IMG/VR virus record: IMGVR_UViG_3300048446_000526 | Span: 23,413 to 87,412 of that record | DNA length: 64,000 bases | Direction: 5' to 3' (one strand) | Source of the DNA: a virus | In this document: piece by piece, positions 26,501 through 35,069 of the stretch | Position numbering within the stretch: the stretch's first letter is position 1 | Layout of the letters: every line of letters begins with the position of its first letter | Program-made: the position numbers and the translations under genes | Notes under the pieces: model-generated | Seen by the model: only the letters and a program-made list of their open reading frames with translations | Told to the model about the DNA's origin: nothing | Databases searched by the model: none

Positions 26501-29500
26501 AGCAATAGTGTAGTATGGCCCGGAGGAGGAAAGTTCCTTGTTCCACAGCAAGACCAAAGCAAAGATAATTGGTTCTTGACTTTTGAAAACTCATTCTTAA
26601 TGGAACTAATGAGCAGTGCAGGAGCACTTTCTCCAGAAGATGAAGACAGCGGTATCTCAGCCAACATATTTCCCGGTATAGAAAATCCACAACATCAATT
26701 TGAAAATATTTACTTTGATGACATATCTTATACATTATGCAATAATAAAGAATTATGGTTTGATTTCGGAGATCAAACATCTTCAGTGAGATTAACTTTC
26801 ATAAAAAGACCTAGACCAGTTAAGGCAAAATTTGCTTTATTCGCCCCAAATCTTGTTGAGTTAGGAGAAAATGTCAAGTTTGATTTTAATCAGATTAAGA
26901 CCGACGATGAAAACATGGCAACCGTAATGCCTAGTTATTTTAGAAATCAGTTAAACTCAGATCAGATGCCTAAGTATACTTTTAACAATGACATTTCATC
27001 TGAATCAGAACTACCAGAAGCAGCAAGTTGGATAATATCAAGTGAACAAGCGAAAGCCTTAGCCCCTTTATTTAAAACCGTAAGTTCTTTTGACAGTAAT
27101 AGAAAAATCAGAATCATATTTAAACAAGACAAAACTTACTGGGAACTTAAAACCTTACCTACTAAATATTACTCTCATGGAAAATCATGGCAAGGATATC
27201 CTCACTTTGTTAAACCAGTTTTTCAAGGTATTGACACAAATTATATTCCCGGTATGGTTCCCTATGTGCAGAGAACGTCTACTCCTGAAGAAAGTAGATG
27301 GATAGTGAAACCTAATACTGAATATGCTTCAGACAAAGCAGGTTTAGTTATGGGAGAAGATGAAACGGCTTTTGATCCGCAATGGCCTCTCAATCTACAA
27401 CTTAATAACTATGCTGTAAACTTAGATAAAAATACAGTAGTATTTCCCGGTGCTAGAATGTTTTTTGCTATGTTTCCTGAGATAGATACATGGGATGGTG
27501 CTGCGGACAATGCTCCTGCTGGAAGTCTTGTAAAGATAGGTAATTTTATATACTATAAAATACAAGGTGGCAGTCCGTCAGAAGATGAAAGATTCCAAGA
27601 CTATTACTTAATATTTAATCCTCTTGATACATACACATGGCAGAAGTATTCTGATTTACATATAGACTTTGCTAATACTAGTTATGCGGGATATGTGTAT
27701 AATGGTTCATTTGACTTGCCAAATATACCGTTTTACTTTTATCGTTATCCGTTTGGAGACAGAAGCAAGATTAAAAAGGCTTTGGCTACTAAAATTAGTA
27801 TTAGGTCTACTTTACAAGATAGTTCAGGTCGTAGAATTTTTCCTGCTACGCTTATTGATGGATGTGTAGATTATTGTCAAGAAGGTGGTGTGTCTTATTT
27901 AAAAATAGAAACTGAAATTAAGTTTGCAACTAAGTTAAACAAAGATTGGTTAGAAATTAACAGTAAAAAAACACCTATATCTTCTTATCACATATACCAC
28001 CCAGAATGTGTTGGTGCGGAGAAAGATAGGCTGTTGGCTAATGAGAAATATGCTACTAAATGGGCTGATCTAGAACACTTTGATGATATAATATTTGATC
28101 ACTGGATAGCGAATGAAGTTGGAGAATCTTATTATCCGCAAAGCAGATACCTTAACACTTTTTACAAAACTATAGTTGACAATGGCAATTACATTAACAC
28201 ACAAAAAAATTCTGTACTGCCACAAGCAGGACCGTTTAGATTTATGGTTCATCAAAAGTACAGCGTAGACTATAACGCAGGAGAACCTGTGGCAGCAAGA
28301 AGAATAAGCGGTGTTCATAACTATCTTCCGTTTATGGATATAAATGATAAGAGTGCGGTGCAGTCTGCAAATTATTTAATTACAGAACCGACTGATAATT
28401 TTGATGGATTACTAAAACCAGTAGCAGAAGATGAGAACGGAGTGGTAAGGCCTGACTTGGAGTTCGTGCTTACTGTACCAGTAGAATGCGAACTAGAACG
28501 TGTCTGGTTGCCTGCAAAAAACAAGGCTATGCTTAGTGAGTCTTTAAGAATGGATACACCTCAGTATTGGATAGAAAATATTCAACAGGAAGAAGAGGAC
28601 AGATGTGACGGAGAAAGCCTGAGTCAAATATTTCCTCGTCCTATTAAAGGCAAAAACTATGGCAGTTCTTTTGGTGGTGCAGTGAGAGGTATTACCGCTA
28701 GCACTATAGCAGATGATGATAAGTTTCCTACTGCTACGTGGACTCCAGAAGCCTATGCTATATGGACTCAGTATTGTGACTTTGATCCGAAAGGTTGTGA
28801 TCCTGTGGGGACGCCTTACCGATCAGGAATTAAGCCCTGCTACATGAATCAGGGAGGCTCAACATCGCTAAAAGCAGAATACAAATTTGCTAACCCTAAT
28901 ACTATACCTTTCGCAAATGTAGCCACTTCTATAGACGGCGTATATATTACTTACGATGCAGGTATTATCAACGGAATGAACGGATATCGTCCTCCGATGA
29001 TTTTAAGGTCTATTTCTGAACCTACATATAATAAACAGAGTAAAAATAATATACAGTACTCCCAAGACTATCCTGACTCTTGTAATGATAGTGTGGTCTT
29101 GCCTCCTTTGTACCAGTATCCTGAATGGGACGATGAGGTATCAGATACATTTATGGCAGGAGCAGACAAGTGGCGAAAGGCTGCCCTAGAAAACGATAGG
29201 GCTAAAAATGTTTTCTATGCAGATGTCTATGCAGAAGAAATGACTTTTCGTGCTTTATACGGTGAAGTTGAATTTGTAAATAGACAATCTATAAACGGTA
29301 CAAAAAAATTAACTGCGAATGAAATTATTAACTATGTTGATCCTGAGATCACAGTTAGCGAAATGCATGATCAAATTCTGTGGGATTATGACAGTGCTGG
29401 CGACAGGATACAGAAACCAAAGGTGGAAGGGTTTTTTACTGTAAAATCACCTATGGAAGATGGAGAATCAGTGTCGGTAGTAGTCAACGGTGAAACTATA

Positions 29501-32500
29501 TCTGCATATATTACGGCGGCAGACGGAGGAAGTTACGTTGGCAGTACTATGAATATTAGTTTCAAAGATGAAACTTATTCGTTTCCGATACGAATGGTAT
29601 CAGCAAAATATGCTACAATGATATCTGTTGAAAGCGATTCTGAGCCTCCAGAAGTTGCTGAAGACGAAACCTTAGAATTAGTACAAAAAGGCAGAGTAGT
29701 TCATCCTTATGAAAGTTATACGTCGCTGTCTTGTCAATCTGCGGTAGCAGGCTGTCCAGTTAGTTATCCTCCATCTTATAATGACATTAGTGATGATGAT
29801 TGGGGACCGGGAGAAACCCGGACATATGTCCAAAGTACATCTGAAGTTGATATGGGAGATTGGTATTCAATGATCACACTGGTTCCTACTGCTGATGTAT
29901 ATAGATGGTACGATACTTATGATGTATGTGAAAGTACTCCAGAATTTTATGGCCCTTATAGCAGAAGATGCAAGCCATATGAATATGGGTATTGTAACTT
30001 TGATAACACTGAATGTCCTCCGTGTGTACCATCTAGAGGTAATGAAACGCAATTTCTAGAAGGAAATGCGAAAAAAAGTTATTATACAAACAAAAATGTA
30101 TGGGTTAATAATTTCATTGCATCAGACAATGAACAGTATGATTATGAGTGGAGATATTGTAGGAATATTTTTAAGAATCATGGTTATTTTAATAGAGATA
30201 ATTTTTCTTATCATCCAAATGATGTATACCGGACTGATTTAGTTTTAGAGTATGCTGGAGAGTATAATGCTATTCTTGAGGCATATGCTAGTTGTGTAGG
30301 AGAATGCAATGGGGATTGCGGCTGTTACTGTGCCACACCGAAAAACCAAGGAATTGGTTGGTATCCGGGTCGTCCCAACGGAACTAAAGAAGGATGGGGT
30401 TGGTGTGATTTCGAGAGAAACGTATGTCCTTGGGGTACTTACCCGGGACAAACTGGAGAAGTTCCTCCAAATTACTATAAGTGTGCTGACTGCGAATGCA
30501 TTGGAGATACGAGTTGGCTTCCTTCGACAGCAGACCCAATACCAGACGAGTTTTATGCACCGTATGGTGATTCTGGTAGTTGTTTTTGTAGAGGACAGGG
30601 AGGAGGAGGCAATGGGGGTTGTGGACAAAACCCTCCACAGGCGTGTTATCAAAGATATTGTTATCCTGCTACAGTTGCATGTGCTGAAGGTAAAAACGCT
30701 TCGGCGGCAGACAGTGGTTGGTGGCCTAGTTTTGGATACGACCCAGACACAGGAGAAGCCTACACGCATGCCCTATGTTACCCCAAAGGTTATTGTAATA
30801 GTGCTCACGATAGTTGGACCAGAACAGGACCAAAATATGAATGGCGTGACGGTGAGTGTGGATTTCCATACAGAAAAAGAGTAGATCGCTACAGCAGAGC
30901 AGGGAATTTTTCCTATTATAGAGATAGATGTAATTGGGGTCGTGCTACGTGTATGTATAGTTGTGTTGATGATGGTAATGAATTTGCCCCACCCGGATCA
31001 AGTGTTGTAGACCACAAATTTACAACTATAACAGAAACTAAAGAGGTTCTGTACGACACATATATCAGAGAGACAAACTATGGAGGAGGGGCAGGAGGTA
31101 TAATTTGTAATTCTGGAGCACTTTTTGATGGATGTCCTAATACATGGTTTACAGTTTCTTATACCAACAACAAAATAAACCTTACTTTTCAAAGCGGTAT
31201 TATTGCTTGGATAGAAAGTGATGAAAGACCGGGAGGAATAGACAAATGTACAGGCCCAACAATTTCTGCGGAAAACCACACGATATGTGAGACTGTAAAA
31301 TATCAAACGAATGCAAATGTAAGAGCCACTTTTAACAATGAACTAGGACATTTAGATAATTACGTTCAAACCACAGACTGTAATTGTGGAGAAGATATAT
31401 CGGTTGACGTACCTGAACAAACTCCTCAGTGGGCTACAAGGACTTTGGAGGGTAAGTGTTATGTTTCTCAATGGATGGAGGAGCATGTGCATGAAAGTGT
31501 TTTTACTGCTGGCTACAACTGGACTGCTGTGTGCCAGAGCAACCAATCTCTAGGAAATTCTTACTTTGGATTCTTGCAAGGTTATAATGACGGTGATTGT
31601 TACAATAACGCTGCCGGTTCAGACTGTCCTGTTGACAGACCTTGGTATGGAGTAGCACAAGGTAAACTACAAGGGGTTGATTGTGATAATACTGATTCTT
31701 GTTCGGTTGGTAAAAGAAATTGGGAACAAGAACAAAATAGATATCACGCAAGAAAATTAGAACAATACAACTCTGCAAACGATAGTATACCTGAAGAAAA
31801 TATTTTAGAGGGTGTGGTTCCCGGTAGTATGTCAGAACTCAAGTTTAAAACTTATAGCATTGAGGGAGGCAAGGCCGTAAGAGCAAATCAAGACCAGTTC
31901 GGTGCATCTGTTGAAGATATCAATGTTCAGGTTACTGTGGCATACTATGAATATAAATATAGGGTAAGGTGGGATATTAATGATGCCATTGCTCAAACAA
32001 GAGGAGACACATATTTCGTGCCATCAGAAGGAGCAGGAGCAACAGAAGATGATTTCCAGAGTTGTTTGGCTGGTCGCCCCTTTGGACCTGCCGATACGTC
32101 TAGTCTAGAACCAATAGACGAGTATCTTGATATGAATCAAAGCGAGTCGTTTCAGTTTAGCAAACTGAACTATCGTTGTGATGGAGGTTCGGGATTTACT
32201 TTCGGTAGACCATATCCCAACTGGTATGATTTTCAGGTAGCACCACATGGATGTCTACCTAGATACGGAGAATATTACGGAAGATATGATAGTCCTCCAA
32301 ATAATTTCATATGGACAGTACCCACAATCAGCCAAAAGTCTTGCACAAAACGAAGAACTTGTTATTATAATGATAAGTTATGGCCTTCTGATGATAGCGA
32401 TTATTATTCACTCAGTAGTCAACCTACATTTTTACACTGTCATAAATTTTTAAGCAAAAACTGGATATATGATTATATTCGTGGATCACCATTCGGATAA
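23552..32500 (+). CDS. Giant cysteine-rich structural protein (2982 aa)
   Basis: This is an unrecognised virion-sized protein, opening with MSCCNINYSRNYE. It is rich in Tyr, Trp, Asp, Pro and Asn, with no membrane segment or signal peptide. A first cysteine cluster lies near residues 665-710 (YCDICDEY, FCDCDENPD). From about residue 2060 to the end, cysteines come in dense groups such as CNGDCGCYC, CADCEC and ECPPCVP, separated by Gly/Asn/Tyr-rich loops. This looks like an array of small metal- or disulfide-stabilised modules. It starts 9 bases after the previous gene with TAAGGA upstream, so it is co-expressed with the tail genes. It may be a baseplate, tail-tip or host-recognition protein. 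Nothing in the sequence fixes which. Confidence 0.6.
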   Translation: MSCCNINYSRNYETVVTSAFKSSFASAQKSSVSRENTPSTTGWFPIIARYSPRGNAFYTPQLSMPQITGYTLFDPINCNNADFTDRELSDPNSINMDTSYCEQWSPENNASIQTGRMKKADGTQAPVSRKGGLSDVMTHQSDIYHGIPYLMTQYASGFMDNKFDGTFPLTMNNPVGWNSVVESTPEEGTNKRYSDWHIMPRMGEIDYDPMTSQYLNERDHSMANKKAMIAHKTAGNFILFNIGDVFQENDEDWEDDYLAYADILEPLLVDTSQGEKINERGSWDLKLPEPEEFMQPYGFDAFTYNNVFVGDKKRVSYWKWDINKCSAAWVLKTDEEIKIEVGEESDKMDYITYIPSGDCFIAKIDPIEPQNKSSDPQMNKEGEKRCPSGVKFIDEGTVYTIPHNSYAVYISCNIYPAFYEAFNALKKITKSIENLMPVEPDEEGDSKNTLYRVIEQAMYVATHPLVDKITVDLHKNNIQSAEKLTPHIWGGYLNPQYSYMNAYDKNYASFNNLNLCKTWTDLGRTINNKYGSYFTEEIEIGSESFAPYTSSHIGVDVLYDLYAKGGSFRTKGRQSTDYKDMTPWYPDFQVSLGGLKLKVADERSIIERTYYSFNEDEEGCSLDDWKAFSNLQLNDKTLYSRYLQSGLYEMNSYYVRNVNEQGGSIRGYCDICDEYSTYENYGGEENCVEHDGSLPFCDCDENPDPEKYPELPCVGISDNTVRLERKYEVIVDTNSFPINMAFHLDGGAYYRARNLEETGFIQNANIQAWGSMKVRFASFDTRVAQTRAWAVDVYQLQTDDPKTFSCERFPVLENCEQSKILYDDTYPIQKDTLVYAHTTAYTPAQSTKYSPSLKLYGGYDKGKLEELFPAYDFPDVGKTVRGKTTYRIDPDNPFGCESNDYLVHENYLRSSIKIELNNQNDPYCDLVMTSRETVDITGPRYFITFDEFGNEEQILNKDFKRFSTSVTYQPQEPEPTQGSPSVKSNSVVWPGGGKFLVPQQDQSKDNWFLTFENSFLMELMSSAGALSPEDEDSGISANIFPGIENPQHQFENIYFDDISYTLCNNKELWFDFGDQTSSVRLTFIKRPRPVKAKFALFAPNLVELGENVKFDFNQIKTDDENMATVMPSYFRNQLNSDQMPKYTFNNDISSESELPEAASWIISSEQAKALAPLFKTVSSFDSNRKIRIIFKQDKTYWELKTLPTKYYSHGKSWQGYPHFVKPVFQGIDTNYIPGMVPYVQRTSTPEESRWIVKPNTEYASDKAGLVMGEDETAFDPQWPLNLQLNNYAVNLDKNTVVFPGARMFFAMFPEIDTWDGAADNAPAGSLVKIGNFIYYKIQGGSPSEDERFQDYYLIFNPLDTYTWQKYSDLHIDFANTSYAGYVYNGSFDLPNIPFYFYRYPFGDRSKIKKALATKISIRSTLQDSSGRRIFPATLIDGCVDYCQEGGVSYLKIETEIKFATKLNKDWLEINSKKTPISSYHIYHPECVGAEKDRLLANEKYATKWADLEHFDDIIFDHWIANEVGESYYPQSRYLNTFYKTIVDNGNYINTQKNSVLPQAGPFRFMVHQKYSVDYNAGEPVAARRISGVHNYLPFMDINDKSAVQSANYLITEPTDNFDGLLKPVAEDENGVVRPDLEFVLTVPVECELERVWLPAKNKAMLSESLRMDTPQYWIENIQQEEEDRCDGESLSQIFPRPIKGKNYGSSFGGAVRGITASTIADDDKFPTATWTPEAYAIWTQYCDFDPKGCDPVGTPYRSGIKPCYMNQGGSTSLKAEYKFANPNTIPFANVATSIDGVYITYDAGIINGMNGYRPPMILRSISEPTYNKQSKNNIQYSQDYPDSCNDSVVLPPLYQYPEWDDEVSDTFMAGADKWRKAALENDRAKNVFYADVYAEEMTFRALYGEVEFVNRQSINGTKKLTANEIINYVDPEITVSEMHDQILWDYDSAGDRIQKPKVEGFFTVKSPMEDGESVSVVVNGETISAYITAADGGSYVGSTMNISFKDETYSFPIRMVSAKYATMISVESDSEPPEVAEDETLELVQKGRVVHPYESYTSLSCQSAVAGCPVSYPPSYNDISDDDWGPGETRTYVQSTSEVDMGDWYSMITLVPTADVYRWYDTYDVCESTPEFYGPYSRRCKPYEYGYCNFDNTECPPCVPSRGNETQFLEGNAKKSYYTNKNVWVNNFIASDNEQYDYEWRYCRNIFKNHGYFNRDNFSYHPNDVYRTDLVLEYAGEYNAILEAYASCVGECNGDCGCYCATPKNQGIGWYPGRPNGTKEGWGWCDFERNVCPWGTYPGQTGEVPPNYYKCADCECIGDTSWLPSTADPIPDEFYAPYGDSGSCFCRGQGGGGNGGCGQNPPQACYQRYCYPATVACAEGKNASAADSGWWPSFGYDPDTGEAYTHALCYPKGYCNSAHDSWTRTGPKYEWRDGECGFPYRKRVDRYSRAGNFSYYRDRCNWGRATCMYSCVDDGNEFAPPGSSVVDHKFTTITETKEVLYDTYIRETNYGGGAGGIICNSGALFDGCPNTWFTVSYTNNKINLTFQSGIIAWIESDERPGGIDKCTGPTISAENHTICETVKYQTNANVRATFNNELGHLDNYVQTTDCNCGEDISVDVPEQTPQWATRTLEGKCYVSQWMEEHVHESVFTAGYNWTAVCQSNQSLGNSYFGFLQGYNDGDCYNNAAGSDCPVDRPWYGVAQGKLQGVDCDNTDSCSVGKRNWEQEQNRYHARKLEQYNSANDSIPEENILEGVVPGSMSELKFKTYSIEGGKAVRANQDQFGASVEDINVQVTVAYYEYKYRVRWDINDAIAQTRGDTYFVPSEGAGATEDDFQSCLAGRPFGPADTSSLEPIDEYLDMNQSESFQFSKLNYRCDGGSGFTFGRPYPNWYDFQVAPHGCLPRYGEYYGRYDSPPNNFIWTVPTISQKSCTKRRTCYYNDKLWPSDDSDYYSLSSQPTFLHCHKFLSKNWIYDYIRGSPFG

Positions 32501-32511
32501 AGGAGAAAATA

Positions 32512-33219
32512 ATGCATTGCGTAATGATTCCTATAGGCGGCAAATTTTTTAAAGGAAAACCTGTATATAAATGCACTCAGTGCGGTATGACTGTAGGTTT
32601 AGAAAATCCTGAGACAAAAATTATCTGCCCCACCAGAGCAAAACTAGATAATATGCATAATCTACACACTAAGAACCATTATAGAGAACTAATGCAGAAT
32701 CAACATCCATCAGAGTTGTCTCATGATGAAGACCTATCAATGAAGCCTAATATGAGCGTTAGGGATAGAATTATATTGATTACTAAAAGAAAATTAGTTT
32801 CTCAAGCCGAACAAAGCAGAAAACTTAATCCCCTGAATCCAAACAATGAAATGGTAATGGAAGACATAGAACGTGAAGCGGAAGCAGCAGCAGATGCATA
32901 CCTATCAGGAAAAGCAACCGAGAAAGCAGATAAATTAGACAAGGCAAAACAAAGAGAACAAGAAAAGGCCAAGTGCTCACAAGAAGAAATAGATGCAAGA
33001 CTCGCTATCTGCGACTCTTGTGAGTATTATGAAAATGAATCATGTCTTCAGTGTGGTTGTGCAATATCTAGAGATCGTGTATACGGAAATAAATTGGCAT
33101 ATAAGAACAAATCATGTCCTATTGGTAAATGGGGTCCAATCTTTAATCAAATTCCTACGAATGGAGAAACAGGCACTTCTTCTGAAGATGGTGATTCAGG
33201 TTCAGCGGGATCGGATTGA
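32512..33219 (+). CDS. Two-zinc-ribbon phage protein
   Basis: Residues 21-40 carry C21-T-Q-C24 and C39-P, a partial N-terminal zinc site. A helical basic middle (residues 80-160) with many Lys/Glu/Ala follows. The C-terminal domain has C167-x2-C170, C178-x2-C181-x-C183 and C202-P-I-G-K-W, a pattern I associate with small zinc proteins common in myoviruses of aquatic bacteria. Function is unknown; nucleic acid or protein binding is likely. It closes the + strand operon, with AGGAG 7 bases before the start. Its last 73 bases overlap the 3' end of the convergent gene on the other strand. Confidence 0.65.
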   Translation: MHCVMIPIGGKFFKGKPVYKCTQCGMTVGLENPETKIICPTRAKLDNMHNLHTKNHYRELMQNQHPSELSHDEDLSMKPNMSVRDRIILITKRKLVSQAEQSRKLNPLNPNNEMVMEDIEREAEAAADAYLSGKATEKADKLDKAKQREQEKAKCSQEEIDARLAICDSCEYYENESCLQCGCAISRDRVYGNKLAYKNKSCPIGKWGPIFNQIPTNGETGTSSEDGDSGSAGSD

Positions 33220-34154
33220 GATTTACCTCTGTGCTTGACCCAAAAGGTATGTATTCTTTTAGAAGCATAGTTATTTGCTCTAAAAGTAACACTGCCATGA
33301 AATACTCTAGGTTTTTCACCTTCTTCTTGGAAAAGAACTGTATACTTAACAGCCTTTGCACTCGTATGTTTTCTGTACCAATGTACATAAACCCCGTATC
33401 TTCCCGCCACAAAGTTTTCTAGGTATATATTTTCTACAGCGTCATTGGTGTTTGGATATACATTCATATCAATGTCAAGATGTGCAAACTCTGTTTTTTG
33501 ATTTTGAAAGCAACACATATCCTTAAACCACTGGCCTTCTTTAGGTAGCAGTTTTTGCTTAACAAGATGAAGGTCTAGGTCGTCTGTTGTGTTCCAAAAT
33601 AGAGAAACTGTAATTTTACCTCTTTTTGCACCTAGTCCAGCCAGTTTCTTTAACATACCGCCAACCTGACCGTCACCTCCTGTCCCACCTTCCATTATGG
33701 TTCCTGTCAGAGGATTACCCATTTCATTGGATTTGCTGTTTGACCCCAACTTCTCAGATAATCCACCCATCAAGTCAGCAGGATTTACCTCTGAGAGGCT
33801 CATATCGCCTTTCTGAGGCTCTGGATTAAAAATAGGGTCTTCGATAGGGCTAATATCCGCAGGTTTAAAATCTGGCTCTAGTATGGTCTCAGCCAGTTTT
33901 GCTGCTTCTTGTGCTGTTTCTATTTCAGCAAACCAATCTACCATTTCTTGGTTTACATAAGGTTCCTCATCCATAATGATAGAATCTTCATCGTCCTTGG
34001 CAGAACTCATAATAATTTGGATAGGGTTTAGTTCTTCAGGCACAGGAACATAGATGACCATCATCATAACCATGATGCCTATATGAACTACCACACTCGC
34101 CATCCATCCGGGCGAGTCTCGTTTAGATAGATTGTCTATATCTTTAATATCCAT
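33147..34154 (-). CDS. Membrane-anchored protein with DUF2135-like beta domain
   Basis: At 335 residues, this protein has one N-terminal membrane segment at about 16-36 (PGWMASVVVHIGIMVMMMVIY) after a short charged cytoplasmic start. An acidic, Pro-rich spacer (40-140) and a Gly-rich linker (150-178) follow. The beta domain (180-320) has the pattern VSLFWNTTDDLDLHLV, then ENIYLENFVAGRYGVYVHWY. The D-x-D-L-H and G-x-Y-x-V-x-V-x-W-Y features match DUF2135/YfaP-type domains. The SVVVH membrane start plus Gly-rich linker resembles planctomycete envelope proteins. It has its own promoter and RBS (GGAG) and lies alone at the end of the - strand block. It could alter the host envelope or exclude other phages; this is inference. 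Confidence 0.6.
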   Translation of the reverse strand: MDIKDIDNLSKRDSPGWMASVVVHIGIMVMMMVIYVPVPEELNPIQIIMSSAKDDEDSIIMDEEPYVNQEMVDWFAEIETAQEAAKLAETILEPDFKPADISPIEDPIFNPEPQKGDMSLSEVNPADLMGGLSEKLGSNSKSNEMGNPLTGTIMEGGTGGDGQVGGMLKKLAGLGAKRGKITVSLFWNTTDDLDLHLVKQKLLPKEGQWFKDMCCFQNQKTEFAHLDIDMNVYPNTNDAVENIYLENFVAGRYGVYVHWYRKHTSAKAVKYTVLFQEEGEKPRVFHGSVTFRANNYASKRIHTFWVKHRGKSQSDPAEPESPSSEEVPVSPFVGI

Positions 34155-34178
34155 AATATTTCTCCAAAAGTATAACCA

Positions 34179-34206
34179 ATTATACCAGACAAAACTAATT
34201 TGTCAA
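34179..34206 (-). promoter_or_regulatory. Sigma70-type promoter, exact consensus, 16-base spacer
   Basis: On the - strand the -35 TTGACA (34201-34206) and the -10 TATAAT (34179-34184) are separated by 16 bases. The predicted start near 34172 leaves room for the GGAG ribosome site of the membrane protein gene. The -35 hexamer encodes Leu-Thr in the last codons of the upstream gene. Confidence 0.8.
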
Positions 34207-34728
34207 GAGTATATTTCTGTATGATTCATAATTTTCTTTTGTGGCTTCTGTTAGATTATGCGGAGCACATCGCCAGTAGTCACCATTGCCTTGCGGCTCA
34301 AACCATTCGTTATAATCCTCACGCTTGGCTTCAGGTGGTATAACTACAAAACCTAGTACATCAACCTGTCGCCATTCTTCACAAGGAATAAAACAACCAA
34401 ATAATATTTTGCCTCTGTCTGTAGGACGGATCGCAGGCCCAACGCCTTTTTTGCGAGACCTGCGAACCTCTATGTCTAGTCCAACATCAGCATCAAATTT
34501 TTTCTCTTGGTGCTGGTCGGAGTGCCACAGTGTAGGCACGTAGTATATGTTTAGTAATTTTGCAACTGCCATTTCGCACAGAATAGCCGCTGGCTGTGCT
34601 ACTCTATCGCTTTCCATCAGTTTACGATCATAATAAGACTTGTCACTCTTGCCTTCATTAGCAAGTTGACGCATCAAACCGTACTGATTTGCAATCGCTA
34701 TTTCTACCAAATTCATATCTACCAACAT
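34195..34728 (-). CDS. PD-(D/E)XK nuclease-like protein
   Basis: In this 177-residue protein the order E52 (in CEMAVAKLLN), D79-A-D81-V-G and E87-V-R89 resembles a PD-(D/E)XK core in which the final Lys is replaced by Arg, with basic residues R90 and R92-K-K following. An aromatic-rich C-terminal half (WFEPQGNGDYWRCAP) is unassigned. It overlaps no neighbour and sits 2 bases after the zinc-ribbon gene, in a run that also holds a possible annealing protein and a Vsr-like nuclease, so a role in DNA recombination or host DNA breakdown fits. The substituted Lys means it could also be inactive. Confidence 0.45.
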   Translation of the reverse strand: MLVDMNLVEIAIANQYGLMRQLANEGKSDKSYYDRKLMESDRVAQPAAILCEMAVAKLLNIYYVPTLWHSDQHQEKKFDADVGLDIEVRRSRKKGVGPAIRPTDRGKILFGCFIPCEEWRQVDVLGFVVIPPEAKREDYNEWFEPQGNGDYWRCAPHNLTEATKENYESYRNILLTN

Positions 34729-34730
34729 AA

Positions 34731-35066
34731 TTACTTACCTTTCTTCTTACCTTCCCACTTATACCATCCGTTATTTTCGAGCCAATTACCTTGCTCGTCT
34801 TTACGCTTAGGAAAGAGAGTGTCGCCTTTCTTGTGTTGTCCAAATGATAGAACAGCACCGCAATCCATGCAACGACATTCGTAATATTCATTGCCGTCCA
34901 CATTTCTAACGACAAACTTAATATTATGTGAACCACAGATACCACACTGTACTTCACTAAATACTTCTTGCACAATAGAAAGATTCTTAAAAAGTTCTTT
35001 CTGTCCTGCACCTTCAATATGAAACTCTAATTTTTCGCTTGGTCTAAAAATTGCTTTATTGCTCAT
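34731..35066 (-). CDS. Small zinc-ribbon protein
   Basis: At 111 residues, this protein has a Cys4 zinc ribbon of C41-G-I-C44 and C66-M-D-C69, with strands between them (KFVVRN, EYYECR). A conserved-looking tail LFPKR with NNGWYKWEGKKKGK is basic and likely contacts nucleic acid. It lies 3 bases after the possible annealing protein gene, so the two are probably translated together. It may be an accessory factor in recombination. No precise family was recognised. Confidence 0.6.
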   Translation of the reverse strand: MSNKAIFRPSEKLEFHIEGAGQKELFKNLSIVQEVFSEVQCGICGSHNIKFVVRNVDGNEYYECRCMDCGAVLSFGQHKKGDTLFPKRKDEQGNWLENNGWYKWEGKKKGK

Positions 35067-35069
35067 AAT

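Noticed and set aside
30245-30884. Open frames of 170-190 residues on both strands inside the Cys-rich giant gene
   Set aside because: They lie wholly inside a 2982-residue gene with strong coding structure, have no ribosome sites, and show odd composition (Thr/Ser/Val-rich), so they are frame shadows.
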